From: Thermoanaerobacterium butyriciformans
GTDB taxonomy: Bacteria > Bacillota > Thermoanaerobacteria > Thermoanaerobacterales > Thermoanaerobacteraceae
Assembly (NCBI RefSeq): GCF_017874545.1
Contig: NZ_JAGGLT010000031.1
Location: forward strand, 1 to 41,822
Direction of reading: 5' to 3'
Length of the DNA: 41,822 nucleotides
Position 1 is the stretch's first letter; each line of letters starts with the position of its first letter. The notes below the pieces were generated by a model. The model saw only the letters and a list, made by a program, of their open reading frames with translations, was not told the DNA's origin and did no database searches. A program made the position numbers and the translations under genes. Positions 1 to 6,833 of the stretch are shown in pieces.

Positions 1-90
1 TATATCCATTAATTTCCTTTAAAGTCTATTTTAAAAGCTGTAGGGGAAGTCTGCGCTTTTTTGGCTACTTATATAATAAGTTTTCATAGT

Positions 91-110
91 AAAAAACGCC
101 TTAATCGGCG
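91..110 (-). terminator. Rho-independent terminator after the toxin gene
   Basis: On the minus strand a CGCC/GGCG stem with a six-base loop is followed by six T. It overlaps the stop codon of the RelE-like toxin gene, so it would end the toxin-antitoxin transcript. The stem is short, but the T run is clean. Bases 1-90 beyond it show no feature I can support. Confidence 0.6.
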
Positions 111-469
111 CGCATATCATTTTCAAAACCCTTCTCAAACAACTTACTCCCATATTTTCTTTTTCTTTTCTCTGCCAGTGAATAACAATAATCATCATCT
201 CTTACAGAAACAACTACTATATTCATAATTTTTTTATCTCTAACAAGTGTGTAAACTACCCGTATTCCTATATTTCTATATTTTATCTTAAAAAAACCTG
301 TTAGATTATTTCCCTGCTTATTGCCAAGAGGCTTTCCATAACCACCTTCGCTTTGAGGTAGAGGATTAGAGCTTACTTTCTCAATACCTAAATATATAAC
401 CATTCTGATACTCTTATCCAACTTACGCAAATCTTTCTTCGCTTCCGGTATAAAAGAAACATCCCACAC
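101..469 (-). CDS. RelE/ParE-family toxin of a type II toxin-antitoxin pair
   Basis: The 122-residue product begins VWDVSFIPEAKKDLRKLD, the usual opening of RelE/StbE-type toxins (beta strand, then helix with a basic face). It continues with GKPLGNKQGNNLTGFFKIKY and IGIRVVYTLV, the central sheet of the fold. Family members are ribosome-dependent mRNA interferases or gyrase inhibitors; which applies here cannot be told from sequence. I chose the GTG at 469 because it begins one base after the antitoxin stop and has GGTGGAG about ten bases upstream inside the antitoxin tail. A longer frame reaching 493 would overlap the antitoxin. The basic tail after about residue 100 (KRKRK) is longer than in minimal RelE proteins. 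The pair forms a coupled operon with the antitoxin first, the standard arrangement. Confidence 0.85.
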   Translation of the reverse strand: MWDVSFIPEAKKDLRKLDKSIRMVIYLGIEKVSSNPLPQSEGGYGKPLGNKQGNNLTGFFKIKYRNIGIRVVYTLVRDKKIMNIVVVSVRDDDYCYSLAEKRKRKYGSKLFEKGFENDMRAD

Positions 470-470
470 T

Positions 471-839
471 TTATTCAATCTCCACCAGATCAATATATTT
501 TTTTAATTCTTCTCTCGTTAAGCCATCCTCTTTAAGAATTTCTTCAAAAGGTATACATTCTTCCTCTTTCAAATTTTTCGTTCTTTCAATTGCAAGCTGT
601 AAAAGTTCAAGATCTTCCTGTGCTTCCATAAGTTCGTCATACTGTTCGATAGGTATAATCACTGCTTGTGGCTTATTATTTTTAATCACTATAAAATGCT
701 CCTTTTTTTTAGCAACATCCTCTATGATTTTCGACGCTTTTCCTCTTCCTAAATCACTCACAGAAATCATACATGAAACCAAATTTTTAAGATTAGAAAA
801 TTTTCTCTTTTTCATACTCGTATCATCCACCTTAAACAA
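471..839 (-). CDS. Phd/YefM-family antitoxin
   Basis: This 122-residue protein has a Phd/YefM DNA-binding domain at about residues 24-80, including ISVSDLGRGKASKIIEDVAK and the strand pair FIVIKNNKPQAVIIPIEQYDEL. A charged C-terminal helix (about 85-122) would wrap the toxin. Such antitoxins neutralise the partner toxin and repress their own promoter. The start is a TTG at 839: AAGGAGG lies eight bases upstream, while the first in-frame ATG (codon 9) has no comparable ribosome binding site. The gene is followed one base later by the toxin. A consensus promoter overlapped by a 13-bp palindrome lies just upstream, which fits autoregulation. Confidence 0.85.
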   Translation of the reverse strand: MFKVDDTSMKKRKFSNLKNLVSCMISVSDLGRGKASKIIEDVAKKKEHFIVIKNNKPQAVIIPIEQYDELMEAQEDLELLQLAIERTKNLKEEECIPFEEILKEDGLTREELKKYIDLVEIE

Positions 840-879
840 TATCTATTCCTCCTTCCTATTCTATTCTTTACTTAATTTA

Positions 880-908
880 AGTATACATTTCTTGTTTGAA
901 ATTTTCAA
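880..908 (-). promoter_or_regulatory. Sigma-A promoter with overlapping palindromic operator for the toxin-antitoxin operon
   Basis: On the minus strand, TTGAAA (903-908) and TATACT (880-885) are separated by 17 bp, close to the vegetative consensus. A 13-bp inverted repeat with arms TTGAAA/TTTCAA and one central base (896-908) covers the -35 box. It is positioned where an antitoxin dimer could block RNA polymerase. The operator role is inference. Confidence 0.7.
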
Positions 909-984
909 TTAAAAAATCATGAAAATTTTGATGAATTATTAATATCTACTATTTGCCTATAAAGTTTATAGTATCCATCATCAT

Positions 985-1428
985 CTAATATAAGAAGTGT
1001 AAATTCCACGAAAACACCTCCAAAATCAAATAAAAAATGTAAGACAAAAACACATACGGCACAAGTGGCACATAATGCCTTAAACCCTTTCCTTTCAATA
1101 TGCCGTAAATCAAAGAAAATATAAGAAGTACAAACATAGGCAATGCCAGCATAGAGAAATCTTTACCCATAAAAAAAGCCAAAACAGTCAGAAGTTTAAT
1201 ATCCCCACCGCCAATACTTCTTGACGAAATAAGTGATGTAATCATAAGAAGAATAAAAACTATTCCAGCCATTAAAAGGCTTTCCTTTAAATTGCTAATG
1301 AAAAAAAGAGAATAAATAAAAAGGACAATGACCGCAAAATCAGGCACTTCTCTTTTTTTTAAATCAACATAACTTAAATATGCAAGAATAAATATAACCG
1401 GTATATATTTTATCTCTCTCACCTCCAA
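985..1428 (-). CDS. tadV: Prepilin peptidase, A24A family, TadV/CpaA-like
   Basis: This 147-residue polytopic membrane protein has about four or five hydrophobic segments. It carries the two aspartates of A24 aspartic peptidases: D22 in YVDLKKREVPD and D76 in GGGDIKLL (the GxGD motif). It lacks the N-terminal methylase domain, as TadV/CpaA proteins do. It would cleave the basic leader from the Flp-like pilin and pseudopilins encoded upstream. It is the last gene of the Tad cluster, five bases after cpaB. The start is uncertain: a TTG at 1428 and a GTG at 1422 flank or overlap the GGAGGTG ribosome binding site. The codon at the ideal distance from that site is ATA (isoleucine 6). Confidence 0.85.
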   Translation of the reverse strand: MEVREIKYIPVIFILAYLSYVDLKKREVPDFAVIVLFIYSLFFISNLKESLLMAGIVFILLMITSLISSRSIGGGDIKLLTVLAFFMGKDFSMLALPMFVLLIFSLIYGILKGKGLRHYVPLVPYVFLSYIFYLILEVFSWNLHFLY

Positions 1429-1433
1429 ATTAT

Positions 1434-2075
1434 TTAATATCCCATCAAAAACAAACTTCCTTTAGCTTCATACTCTTTTATAGCAATAGCCTGTTCTGGT
1501 GTGACAATTAGTGTTACTGCTGCGGGAAGTAAAGAATCCGTATCATACTGATTGTTTTTATCAGCTTTTTTAATATCCACTCCAGATTTGTTAACAATAT
1601 CAAATATTTCAACTTTACTTGCAATTACAGATCCACTTCCACCTTTCTCATCGCTCTTTGGCACCCATCCAACATCAACCCAGTCCCCCGGCTTAATTTT
1701 ACCTGCCAAAGAAGACGCTAAATTTACGCTTATCATCACCCTTCTCATTCCTTCTTTTAAAACAGGAACATTGTCTTTAGAAACCATACTCTTCATCACG
1801 TATGAACCCTCTGCTATATCCACTTTAGCATATCCCGAGGGCTTTTCACTTAGCAAATACATATCTTTAACATACGCAGACTGTGGTATAAGCTTTATAC
1901 CAAGCTTCGAATCTATTTTTTCTCCTGCCTTAATATCAGAAAATGCTGCTATAACTTGAACTTTCTTATCACTTTCCGTCATCTTGTAAAAGTACTGATA
2001 TTGAAAATACGACAATATAGCCGCCAAAATCAAACTTATTAATATCAAAAGTATTCTTTTCTTAAACAAAACCAT
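1434..2075 (-). CDS. cpaB: Flp pilus assembly protein CpaB/RcpC-like, SAF domain
   Basis: The 213-residue protein has one N-terminal membrane anchor (about residues 7-25). A SAF-type domain follows (about 40-100, VIAAFSDIKAGEKID), then the CpaB/RcpC C-terminal segment with LASSLAGKIKPGDWVDVGWV. Family members are periplasmic or cell-envelope pilus assembly factors, possibly binding peptidoglycan. This copy is at the short end for the family, consistent with Gram-positive Tad systems. AGGAGG lies eight bases before the ATG, inside the GAG-GAG-GAA end of the preceding pseudopilin gene. The two genes are therefore tightly linked. Confidence 0.85.
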   Translation of the reverse strand: MVLFKKRILLILISLILAAILSYFQYQYFYKMTESDKKVQVIAAFSDIKAGEKIDSKLGIKLIPQSAYVKDMYLLSEKPSGYAKVDIAEGSYVMKSMVSKDNVPVLKEGMRRVMISVNLASSLAGKIKPGDWVDVGWVPKSDEKGGSGSVIASKVEIFDIVNKSGVDIKKADKNNQYDTDSLLPAAVTLIVTPEQAIAIKEYEAKGSLFLMGY

Positions 2076-2078
2076 CTA

Positions 2079-2585
2079 TCATTCCTCCTCTAAACTGTAG
2101 AAATTGTCAACATCTCTATGTACAACAATATCAACATATCTTCCAAACAGACCTGTTAGTCCAGGTCTTCGGGCTTTAAAACTTATAATCACATGAATAG
2201 ACGTGTTTCTTATCAATGTCTCTCTAGGACAATATGTGGGATAATCACCTGGATTGTAAACTATAAATTCATCAACATGTACTGGCCCTGCTGCCACACT
2301 TCCAGACATGGGATTCATATTGTCATCAAGCTTCATATTCTTTTTAAGGTATTCATAAAAAGTATCCTTTGCAGCATCTTTATCTAAAACATATTCTCCA
2401 TAAGCTGCATCAACAGAATCTGCACTTTTAAGTGCAGCAAGAGCTGATGATACAACAGCATCATCTGCAACATTTTTAATATTGTACAGGTATCTGCTTT
2501 CTATCAAAAATATGCTGAATACAAAAAGCGGAATGAGAAAAAGCAGTGTCAATAATATTACCCCACTGCCTTTTTTATCTTTCAT
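2079..2585 (-). CDS. TadG/TadF-like pseudopilin of the Tad pilus
   Basis: Reading from the ATG at 2585, the 168-residue product begins MKDKKGSGVILLTLLFLIPL. This is a short basic leader, glycines suitable for prepilin peptidase, and one long hydrophobic helix, followed by an extracytoplasmic domain. It resembles TadE/TadF/TadG minor pilins in layout. I recognise no named domain in the C-terminal part. A longer frame reaching a TTG at 2639 would overlap the upstream gene by 65 bp. The ATG at 2585 overlaps it by only 11 bp and gives the canonical leader, but has no strong ribosome binding site, so translation probably depends on coupling. Confidence 0.65.
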   Translation of the reverse strand: MKDKKGSGVILLTLLFLIPLFVFSIFLIESRYLYNIKNVADDAVVSSALAALKSADSVDAAYGEYVLDKDAAKDTFYEYLKKNMKLDDNMNPMSGSVAAGPVHVDEFIVYNPGDYPTYCPRETLIRNTSIHVIISFKARRPGLTGLFGRYVDIVVHRDVDNFYSLEEE

Positions 2586-3000
2586 ACTTTTTGCTAACAG
2601 ATGTAATAGGTCCATAAACCATCTCAACATTATTATCAATCCTTTTTACTCCTCCAAATGTAATACTGTACCTTCTAATTACGGTGTCCATTGATATCTT
2701 TACTTTTACATCTTCACCGTAAGGTACAGGATATGGAGTGTAATCTATATGAACTTTATCAGTATAAATTCCTTTAGACTTAAGAAAAGCTTCAAGATTA
2801 TAAAGCTCATCATCCGTCATTCCGCCTTCAATCTCCATTCTTAAGACTGCTTCTCTTGCAGCCTGGCGTAAAGTATCGTATCTTGTCAAATCCATAAGCA
2901 TATTTACTGTATTAGCAATTGGTATTATAAGAAAGGGAAGCACAAGCACAAAGGCTATTAACTCTACATTCCCCTTTCTCCAATATTTCCTAATTTTCAT
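2575..3000 (-). CDS. TadE-like minor pilin (DUF4320-type)
   Basis: The 141-residue product from the ATG at 3000 begins MKIRKYWRKGNVELIAFVLV, a basic leader ending in glycine before a hydrophobic helix with an early glutamate. That is the pattern of class III pilin signals. The following domain (LRQAAREAVLRMEIEGGMT, then a C-terminal beta region) matches the general plan of the small DUF4320 proteins found in Gram-positive Tad loci; this assignment is from memory. An alternative ATG at 3051 would add 17 residues and overlap the Flp-like gene. The chosen start is separated from the nearest good Shine-Dalgarno (AGGAGG, about 3034-3039) by a hairpin. Confidence 0.65.
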   Translation of the reverse strand: MKIRKYWRKGNVELIAFVLVLPFLIIPIANTVNMLMDLTRYDTLRQAAREAVLRMEIEGGMTDDELYNLEAFLKSKGIYTDKVHIDYTPYPVPYGEDVKVKISMDTVIRRYSITFGGVKRIDNNVEMVYGPITSVSKKYER

Positions 3001-3008
3001 AGTTAAGC

Positions 3009-3028
3009 AGGGAGAATTTAATCTCCCC
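3009..3028 (-). promoter_or_regulatory. Stem-loop between the Flp-like pilin gene and the TadE-like gene
   Basis: On the minus strand GGGGAGATTAAATTCTCCC (about 3011-3029) can fold as GGGAGA/TCTCCC with a six-base loop. It sits between an AGGAGG ribosome binding site just after the pilin stop and the ATG at 3000. There is no T run, so it is not a classical terminator. It could stabilise the upstream pilin message, mark a processing site, or bring the ribosome binding site closer to the start. Confidence 0.45.
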
Positions 3029-3040
3029 GCTATCACCTCC

Positions 3041-3238
3041 TTACTGTCCATTTAGAACCTGCTGCATTTGGCTATTAAGGTTTGAAATACCTGAACTCGT
3101 CGTCTGTCCAAGATTTCTAATAGGGTTTGCTGCAACAAGAACCACAAACAAAATTACTAAAGCTATTGAAACAAGTTCACTAAGACCTTTTGAGTTTAGT
3201 AAAAATTTTTTAATTGAACCTTTAAATTTCTTCAACAC
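3041..3238 (-). CDS. flp: Flp-like major pilin (class III prepilin)
   Basis: This 65-residue protein has a lysine-rich leader of 18 residues ending in SKG. A single hydrophobic helix (ELVSIALVILFVVLVAA, about 21-37) and a short polar tail with serine, asparagine and glutamine follow. Size, leader, and a glutamate three residues after the presumed glycine cleavage point fit the Flp pilin group; canonical type IV and Flp pilins usually have Glu at +5. It would be the pilus subunit, processed by the TadV-like peptidase and assembled by CpaF, TadB and TadC. The start is GTG at 3238, with AGGAGG eight bases upstream. Confidence 0.75.
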   Translation of the reverse strand: MLKKFKGSIKKFLLNSKGLSELVSIALVILFVVLVAANPIRNLGQTTSSGISNLNSQMQQVLNGQ

Positions 3239-3251
3239 AGAATCTGCCTCC

Positions 3252-4079
3252 TTAAAAAATCATTTTTAATCCACTTTGAATGTTTGTAAAATATGAGTAA
3301 ATGTACAGCGTAACTATAGAAGCCATTAAAAAGAAAATAGCAATAAGGACCTTATATTCCATGGATTTGTCCTCACGTGCTATCTTAGATGCTGCAGTAT
3401 TAAAAAGCGAAGATGAAAGAGTCGATAAAATTTCCACGGTTCTCCCTGTCCTGTCCCCTTGCAGCAAAGCCATTGCTAAAACATTAGCCTCTGGCAGATT
3501 GACTTCACTAGTAAACTTTCTTAGCGCCACCTCCTTTTCTCTTGTCATAATGTACTCTGCAGCAAGCTTCGTTATTGCACTTCTCACCTCCTTTGACTTC
3601 GCTGACTTAGCTGTAATCAAAAATATATCTTCAAGCGGCACGTCAGCCGCCGCTCCCAGCTCAAATAAGTCCACTATTTCAGGCATTTCTCTTTTAAATT
3701 TCTCTATGCAGTCCTTTCTTGCAGACTGAATATATAAATCCAATCCAAATATGCTAAGCAAAAATAGTAAAGCAACCTGCAATCCACTCATTTTAGTTAA
3801 ATAAATGTATATAACTGCAAATAAAAGAAGCCCTATGTGGGCAAGAATATACGTCTCTGCTGTAAGCTTTAAGGGGTTTCCCGCTGCTTTAAGCATTTCA
3901 TTTATTTTATCAAGAAAACTTTTCTTTACTGTCTTTCCCAAAAGCTTTGAAATTTCATCTATAGGCTTTATACGGTAGATTCTTTTTCTAAGCCTATAAA
4001 TTTCATACTCCTTAATAGCTGTATAAATTAAAAAAGCCAGTAAAGGCATTAAAAAAAGGCTGTAAATAATCTTTAACAT
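3252..4079 (-). CDS. tadC: Tad pilus inner-membrane platform protein TadC-like (T2SSF family)
   Basis: This 275-residue protein has an N-terminal membrane helix, two central hydrophobic stretches (about 75-115) and a C-terminal pair (about 245-265). A cytoplasmic helical domain contains FKREMPEIVDLFELGAAADV and LAMALLQGDRTGRTVEILSTL, typical of the GspF/T2SSF domain of TadC. With TadB it forms the membrane platform against which the CpaF ATPase works. It lies directly between tadB and the pilin gene with gaps of 6 and 13 bases, so it is part of one operon. Confidence 0.85.
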   Translation of the reverse strand: MLKIIYSLFLMPLLAFLIYTAIKEYEIYRLRKRIYRIKPIDEISKLLGKTVKKSFLDKINEMLKAAGNPLKLTAETYILAHIGLLLFAVIYIYLTKMSGLQVALLFLLSIFGLDLYIQSARKDCIEKFKREMPEIVDLFELGAAADVPLEDIFLITAKSAKSKEVRSAITKLAAEYIMTREKEVALRKFTSEVNLPEANVLAMALLQGDRTGRTVEILSTLSSSLFNTAASKIAREDKSMEYKVLIAIFFLMASIVTLYIYSYFTNIQSGLKMIF

Positions 4080-4085
4080 CCCCTT

Positions 4086-4979
4086 TCAAACAGATGAATT
4101 AATATTTTTAATCATGTATAATCCAAAAATAATGGAAACAGCATTAGACATCGCTATAACCTGTCCTGTAACTGTATTTTTAACAATATATACAATATCA
4201 GGATCACTTGAAATATTCACCATAAGCATTAGATTCATAACTATCATGACAAGTATTACAATACTTCCTACATAGGCATTAGCAGACTTAATAGCTTCAA
4301 GTGAATAAAGTTTTTCCGCCTGATCTTTAAGCTTAGTTATCGCCTTATTAAAATTGCCGCCGTATTTAATGCTCATTTTAGCAAAATTTATAAACTTCCT
4401 GAATTCATTGTTTCCTGCCTCAGATGCCATGTTATCCAAACACTCCAATACGCTTATCTGAGTTTTTTCAAATTGAAAAACATTTCTTTCAATGATTGAC
4501 TTTAAAGGATTTGAGATATAAGGTGCTGTATATTTTAAAGCATTAATGATATTGCCTTCAATATTATAAAACCCCATAAATGTCGTTAAGAAGGCAAGAT
4601 ATGCTTCTTTAACTTTTTTAACATTTATAGACGAAAGAAGCATCATAAATGCAAATGGCAAATACAGAGTTGCAAAAGCGTAAAACAATGCTGCAAATCC
4701 AAGTCTGCGAAAAAAATAAACAGCCAAAGCTAGAATTACTAAATTTATTGCAGCCATATTTTTTGCATTGAAAAAAGGCAATCTCCTCTTAAGACCTGAC
4801 TGCGCGAGAAGCACATCTATACTTTTTAAGATTTTACTTCCTTTTCCTGCTATAAAACCCCTTTCGCTGAAATGCCACTCAATCAATCTTTTTTTAAACT
4901 TGATACGTTCTACAGCAACCGCTGCAGTATATATGATTAAAGATAGCAGTACAAACTGAATAAAGCTCAAATAAATCAA
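4086..4979 (-). CDS. tadB: Tad pilus inner-membrane platform protein TadB-like (T2SSF family)
   Basis: The 297-residue protein has membrane segments near the N terminus, around residues 70-115, and at the C terminus. The cytoplasmic GspF-like domain includes AYLAFLTTFMGFYNIEGNI and KFINFAKMSIKYGGNFNKAI. It pairs with TadC as the pilus platform. The start is a TTG at 4979 that overlaps the TGA stop of cpaF by four bases. AGGAGG lies nine bases upstream within the end of cpaF, so translation is probably coupled. Confidence 0.85.
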   Translation of the reverse strand: MIYLSFIQFVLLSLIIYTAAVAVERIKFKKRLIEWHFSERGFIAGKGSKILKSIDVLLAQSGLKRRLPFFNAKNMAAINLVILALAVYFFRRLGFAALFYAFATLYLPFAFMMLLSSINVKKVKEAYLAFLTTFMGFYNIEGNIINALKYTAPYISNPLKSIIERNVFQFEKTQISVLECLDNMASEAGNNEFRKFINFAKMSIKYGGNFNKAITKLKDQAEKLYSLEAIKSANAYVGSIVILVMIVMNLMLMVNISSDPDIVYIVKNTVTGQVIAMSNAVSIIFGLYMIKNINSSV

Positions 4980-6118
4980 GCAGTGCCGCCTCCTTTCAAA
5001 TCCAATATTTCTTTAACCCTGTAATCTTCCATAAAAATTATCATATCTAGACAGGAGAAAAGCATCTGCCTTAAATCCTCTATAGGTACATCTGTTCCTG
5101 ATCTCTTCATCAAAAGTACCAATCTATCAATTACCTCTTTTGCAGAATTAGCATGGACAGTAGCCATACTGCCACGATGACCTGTGAAAACAGCATTAAA
5201 AAAGTCCATAGCCTCTCTATCCTTTATTTCACCTATAAAAATCCTGTCCATGCTCATAAGTAACCCTAATTTTGTAAGTTCAAATAGCGTATAATCTTTC
5301 ACTTCTGGATTGTCTGAAATTCTTACAAGCTTACAGATAACATCTGGATGTTTCGGCTTGATTTCAAATGTCTCCTGAATTAAAAGCCCTCTCTCCTCAT
5401 AAGGAACTTCATTAATCAACGCACCTAATAGGGTTGTCTTTCCACTACCGCCTTTACCGGCAATTACAATAGTTTTTCTATCTCTTACTGCACTTTCAAA
5501 AAGCTCCTTTTCTTCATTCGAAAACATTCCTTTTTCTACAAGCTCATCAATAGTAAAGCCGGTTGTAGGCTTTCTTATTGCAATAGACGGCGAAATAACA
5601 TTAATAGGCTTAAGAGATATGACAATTCTCAAATTTCTTTTTCTGTCTGTAAGAACTGCCTCTACATTTGAGTTTTCATCAAGTTTTCCGCCGCACATGG
5701 CCGCTATTTTATAGCAGTATCTTGTAAGTTTCTCCTCACTGCCAAAATTAACGGGTACTAAAGACTTCTGCCCAAATTTTTTAATATAAACAGTATTGAA
5801 TGAATTGACAAGGATATCAGATACCTCAGGATCATCTATGTACGGCTGAAGTGGTCCATATCCAAAGAGTGTATCAAATATTTTTTGCATAAATGCCTCA
5901 ATACTGCCATGATATATCCTTTTGTTAATCACTATCTCTCTAATCTTACTTTCCAGAATCGTGCGAGAAGACACTCCACTTTCAATTTCTGCAACTAGCT
6001 TAGGGTATTTTTTAACCACCTCTGCAGTAATTTCCTCACAAGCGTCTTCAACAGAAAAATTTGCATTTGCATCATACTTCATAGTATCATCAGGTATAAA
6101 AGGATCAATCAGCGCCAA
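4976..6118 (-). CDS. cpaF: Tad/Flp pilus assembly ATPase CpaF/TadA
   Basis: This 380-residue secretion ATPase of the GspE/VirB11 superfamily has a Walker A motif GKGGSGKTT at about 221-229. The Walker B/Asp-box region is around DRIFIGEIKDREAMDFF (291-307), and the His box is TGHRGSMATVHANS (312-325). The N-terminal domain (about 60-180, FGYGPLQPYIDDPEVSDILV) is diagnostic of the CpaF branch. It powers pilin polymerisation at the cytoplasmic face of TadB/TadC. The start is TTG at 6118 with GAGAGGTG upstream. The first 14 bases overlap the end of the TadZ-like gene. Confidence 0.93.
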   Translation of the reverse strand: MALIDPFIPDDTMKYDANANFSVEDACEEITAEVVKKYPKLVAEIESGVSSRTILESKIREIVINKRIYHGSIEAFMQKIFDTLFGYGPLQPYIDDPEVSDILVNSFNTVYIKKFGQKSLVPVNFGSEEKLTRYCYKIAAMCGGKLDENSNVEAVLTDRKRNLRIVISLKPINVISPSIAIRKPTTGFTIDELVEKGMFSNEEKELFESAVRDRKTIVIAGKGGSGKTTLLGALINEVPYEERGLLIQETFEIKPKHPDVICKLVRISDNPEVKDYTLFELTKLGLLMSMDRIFIGEIKDREAMDFFNAVFTGHRGSMATVHANSAKEVIDRLVLLMKRSGTDVPIEDLRQMLFSCLDMIIFMEDYRVKEILDLKGGGTA

Positions 6119-6833
6119 TGCTTTTCACCTCTCTCATCGCTTTGATATGTCCTATATCTTCAATATCTTTGCCAATCAAAACCTTAACAATTCTATCAAT
6201 ATCATGAAATACATTTTTCTCGCCATATCTTACGTTAAAAGTTTCTGCACCTATAATTCTTTCAACAGTGCTGACATCAACTTCGCTTCTAACAGACGTA
6301 TTAAGAATAATTTTAAACTTGTTTTTATCTATGTCCCATCTCTCACAGACGAATTTAATCATTTCTGCAGTATCCTCAACACTCCAGATAGTTGGTGCTG
6401 TCACGCACAAAATTACATCACTGTTTTTTAAAGCTGTATAAGTTGACGAAAAAAACACTCCTGAATTTGTATCAAGCAGAACATAATCAAATTCATCTTT
6501 TAATGTCTTAATCACTATTGAAAAATGCTTCTCTTGAAATTTTGAAAAGTCGTTCATAGAAATGCCAGACAAAATCCATGTATTCTGATTTTTATTCAAG
6601 TGGTGCTTTATTATAGCAGACACATCCCGTTTGTCCTCAATTGCCTCGTAAATATCAGACTTATCGCTAAGTTCAATTCCAAAATATTTATGAATATGCG
6701 GCATAACCTCTTTAAAGTCAGCTAGAACTATATTTGTCTTGTATTTCTTCAAGGCCGCTGCAAAAGCTATTGCCAATGTCGTTTTCCCTGTGCTTCCATT
6801 TGCGCTCCAAAAAGCTATCATTTTCTTTGGCAA
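6105..6833 (-). CDS. tadZ: MinD/ParA-family ATPase, CpaE/TadZ-like
   Basis: The roughly 242-residue P-loop ATPase carries a deviant Walker A (SANGSTGKTT) in its first 20 residues. It also has the MinD-type segment FDYVLLDTNSGVF (Walker B region) and a later VTAPTIWSVEDTAEMI. TadZ/CpaE proteins position the pilus machine in the cell. No N-terminal receiver-like domain is present, unlike longer CpaE proteins. The start is uncertain: the frame opens at 6848. GGAGG lies eight bases before the TTG at 6833, but only two bases before the ATG at 6839, so I favour the TTG. The first ~116 bases overlap the 3' end of the upstream gene in another frame, which is unusually long. Confidence 0.82.
   Translation of the reverse strand: MPKKMIAFWSANGSTGKTTLAIAFAAALKKYKTNIVLADFKEVMPHIHKYFGIELSDKSDIYEAIEDKRDVSAIIKHHLNKNQNTWILSGISMNDFSKFQEKHFSIVIKTLKDEFDYVLLDTNSGVFFSSTYTALKNSDVILCVTAPTIWSVEDTAEMIKFVCERWDIDKNKFKIILNTSVRSEVDVSTVERIIGAETFNVRYGEKNVFHDIDRIVKVLIGKDIEDIGHIKAMREVKSIGAD

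Noticed and set aside
1-90. Possible end of another gene at the left edge
   Set aside because: No open frame or recognisable motif; a weak AAAAGC/GCTTTT pairing is not enough to call.
5922-6431. Long plus-strand frame opposite cpaF and tadZ
   Set aside because: It is the complement of two strongly supported ATPase genes, has no ribosome binding site, and its translation shows no family features.
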